NCBI GenBank assembly: GCA_023437755.1
Contig: JAEZFJ010000281.1
Location: 1 to 13,073 of the forward strand
Source of the DNA: Pseudomonadota bacterium
GTDB lineage: Bacteria > Pseudomonadota > Alphaproteobacteria > Rhizobiales > Devosiaceae
Direction of reading: 5' to 3'
DNA: 13,073 bases
Shown: positions 11,336 through 13,073 of the stretch, in pieces
Layout of the letters: every line of letters starts with the position of its first letter
Numbering within the stretch: position 1 is the first letter of the stretch
Translations under genes and position numbers: made by a program
The notes under the pieces: generated by a model
The model's database searches: none
What the model was told of the DNA's origin: nothing
Seen by the model: the letters and a program-made list of their open reading frames with translations, nothing else

Positions 11336-13073
11336 ATGATGCCTGCCCAGTCCAGCTTGAACCGTGAAATCGTCGTCCGCGGCGCCCGCGAGCACAATCT
11401 CAAGGGGATCGATCTCAAGCTGCCCCGTGACTCCCTGATCGTGATGACTGGCCTGTCGGGGTCCGGCAAGTCGTCTCTCGCCTTCGACACCATCTATGCC
11501 GAAGGGCAGCGGCGCTATGTGGAGTCGCTCTCCGCCTATGCGCGCCAGTTCCTCGAGATGATGCAGAAGCCCGATGTCGAGCACATCGAGGGCCTGTCGC
11601 CCGCGATTTCCATCGAGCAGAAGACCACGTCGCGCAATCCGCGCTCCACGGTCGGCACAGTCACCGAGATCTACGACTATCTGCGCCTGCTCTATGCCCG
11701 TGTCGGCGTGCCATATTCTCCCGCAACGGGGTTGCCGATCGAGTCCCAGACCGTCTCGCAGATGGTGGATCGGACACTCGAGCTGCCTGAGGGCACCCGC
11801 CTCTATCTGCTGGCCCCAATCGCCCGCGGCCGCAAGGGCGAGTACAAGCGCGAGCTCAACGACCTCATGCGCAAGGGCTTCCAGCGCGTCAAGATCGACG
11901 GCGAGTACCACGAGATCGAGGACGCCCCTGCCCTCGACAAGAAGTTCAAGCACGACATCGAAGTGGTGGTCGACCGCGTCGTCGTCGGTCCGGATATCTC
12001 TGGCCGTCTCGCCGAGAGCTTCGAGACGGCGTTGAAGCTGGCTGAAGGCATCGCCATCATCGAGTTGGCCGACGAGAAGAACGAGGACGGCACCGCCCGC
12101 CAGATCACCTTCTCGGAAAAGTTCGCCTGCCCCGTCTCCGGGTTCACCATTTCCGAGATCGAGCCGCGGCTGTTCTCGTTCAACAACCCCTTCGGCGCTT
12201 GCCCGGTGTGTGACGGCATCGGGACGGAGCAGAAAATCGATCCGGATCAGGTCATCCCTGACCCGACCATGTCGCTGCGCGACGGTGCCATCCTGCCCTG
12301 GAGCAAGACCAGCGCCCCCTACTACCAGCAGACCCTCAGCGCCGTGGTGAAGCACTTCGGCGCCTCGACCGGCACGGCCTGGAACGACTTGCCGTTCGAC
12401 GTGCAGCACGCCGTGCTGTTCGGAACCGGCAAGACCGCGATTAACTTCGTCTACGACGATGGTCTGCGCCAGTACAAGACGTCCAAGCCCTTCGAGGGCG
12501 TGATTGGCAACCTCGAGCGTCGCTACAAGGAAACCGAAAGCGCCGGCATGCGCGAGGAGATCGAGCGCTATATGTCGGCCAAGCCCTGTGTCGCCTGTGG
12601 CGGCTACCGGCTGAAGCCGGAAGCGCTGGCGGTGAAGCTCAACGGTCTCCATGTCGGCCAGGTCACCGAGAAGTCCATCCGTGCCGCCTACCAGTGGTTC
12701 GAGGACCTGCCGAAGACCTTTACCGAAAACCAGAAGCTGATCGGGGAGCGCATCCTCAAGGAGATCCGCGAGCGCCTGATGTTCCTGATCGACGTCGGGC
12801 TCGACTATCTCACCATGGCGCGCAACTCCGGCACCCTGTCGGGGGGTGAATCCCAGCGCATCCGGCTCGCTTCGCAGATCGGGTCCGGCCTCACCGGCGT
12901 GCTCTACGTGCTGGACGAGCCCTCCATTGGCCTGCATCAGCGGGACAACGCCCGCCTGCTGGACACTCTCCGCCGGCTGCGCGCCCTCGGCAACACAGTC
13001 ATCGTGGTCGAGCATGACGAGGACGCCATCCTCACCGCCGACTATGTGGTCGATATCGGGCCAGGCGCTGGTG
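11336..13073 (+). CDS. uvrA: Excinuclease ABC subunit A (partial, 3' end beyond the window)
   Basis: UvrA is the damage-sensing ATPase of nucleotide excision repair; it loads UvrB on lesions before UvrC cuts. About 579 of the usual 950 or so residues are present. Walker A of the first ATPase is GLSGSGKSS (39-47), followed by YVESLSAYARQFLEMM and the UvrB-binding and insertion region. Then come the zinc-finger module CPVSGFTI...GACPVCDGIG, CVACGGYRL, and the signature LSGGESQRIRLASQIGSGLTGVLYVLDEPSIGLHQRDN with Walker B and the switch EHDED. The first cysteine pair of the finger reads CPVS rather than CPxC. The start is uncertain: in-frame ATGs at 11291, 11336 and 11339, none with a strong ribosome site. 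I took 11336 because family members start about a dozen residues before VRGAREHNL. A LexA box lies upstream. Confidence 0.97.
   Translation, partial: MMPAQSSLNREIVVRGAREHNLKGIDLKLPRDSLIVMTGLSGSGKSSLAFDTIYAEGQRRYVESLSAYARQFLEMMQKPDVEHIEGLSPAISIEQKTTSRNPRSTVGTVTEIYDYLRLLYARVGVPYSPATGLPIESQTVSQMVDRTLELPEGTRLYLLAPIARGRKGEYKRELNDLMRKGFQRVKIDGEYHEIEDAPALDKKFKHDIEVVVDRVVVGPDISGRLAESFETALKLAEGIAIIELADEKNEDGTARQITFSEKFACPVSGFTISEIEPRLFSFNNPFGACPVCDGIGTEQKIDPDQVIPDPTMSLRDGAILPWSKTSAPYYQQTLSAVVKHFGASTGTAWNDLPFDVQHAVLFGTGKTAINFVYDDGLRQYKTSKPFEGVIGNLERRYKETESAGMREEIERYMSAKPCVACGGYRLKPEALAVKLNGLHVGQVTEKSIRAAYQWFEDLPKTFTENQKLIGERILKEIRERLMFLIDVGLDYLTMARNSGTLSGGESQRIRLASQIGSGLTGVLYVLDEPSIGLHQRDNARLLDTLRRLRALGNTVIVVEHDEDAILTADYVVDIGPGAG

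Noticed and set aside
11273..13015. A 580-codon open frame on the minus strand opposite uvrA
   Set aside because: Same kind of shadow, with no domain signature, while uvrA shows Walker A and ABC signature motifs on the plus strand.

Overview
The window looks like chromosomal DNA from a GC-rich alphaproteobacterium, most likely of the order Hyphomicrobiales (Rhizobiales). The evidence is the protein style (GyrA with an acidic insert in its C-terminal domain, UvrA with a CxxS first cysteine pair), the GTTC-N7-GTTC type of SOS box, and the gene order. As I remember it, cyclophilin, coaD, gyrA, ssb and uvrA stand in this order in many members of that order. I cannot name the genus.

Layout. Bases 1-4022 hold a minus-strand housekeeping block, read right to left: gyrA (1263-4022), its terminator, a tautomerase-family gene (799-1185), coaD (239-736) and the start of an exported cyclophilin (1-242, cut by the window edge), whose ATG overlaps the coaD stop. 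Bases 4234-10256 hold an accessory stretch between gyrA and ssb. It contains an APH-family kinase (minus), a one-cysteine HxlR-type regulator (minus), a divergent QorB/NmrA-like NAD(P)-binding oxidoreductase (plus), a 797-residue MMPL/RND-family exporter (plus), a small secreted protein of unknown family (plus) and a 68-residue two-helix membrane protein (minus). Bases 10378-13073 hold the divergent pair ssb (minus) and uvrA (plus, cut by the window edge), separated by about 450 bases.

How it works together. The ssb-uvrA spacer is the strongest regulatory region: it has two exact copies of the alphaproteobacterial LexA operator GTTC-N7-GTTC, one on each gene's likely promoter, and a perfect 10-bp inverted repeat between them. 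This implies separate LexA control of two DNA repair genes from one spacer. The HxlR/oxidoreductase pair has the layout of thiol-based quinone or electrophile sensors of the QorR/HypR kind, and the kinase gene lies just downstream of the regulator on the same strand. The exporter and the secreted protein are neighbours on one strand, but the 181-base gap leaves a functional link unproven.

I see no rRNA, tRNA, insertion sequence, CRISPR array or phage gene. I did not find a clearly new multi-gene system. The best leads are the double SOS-box spacer with its dyad, the one-cysteine regulator pair, and the exporter beside a secreted protein of unknown family.
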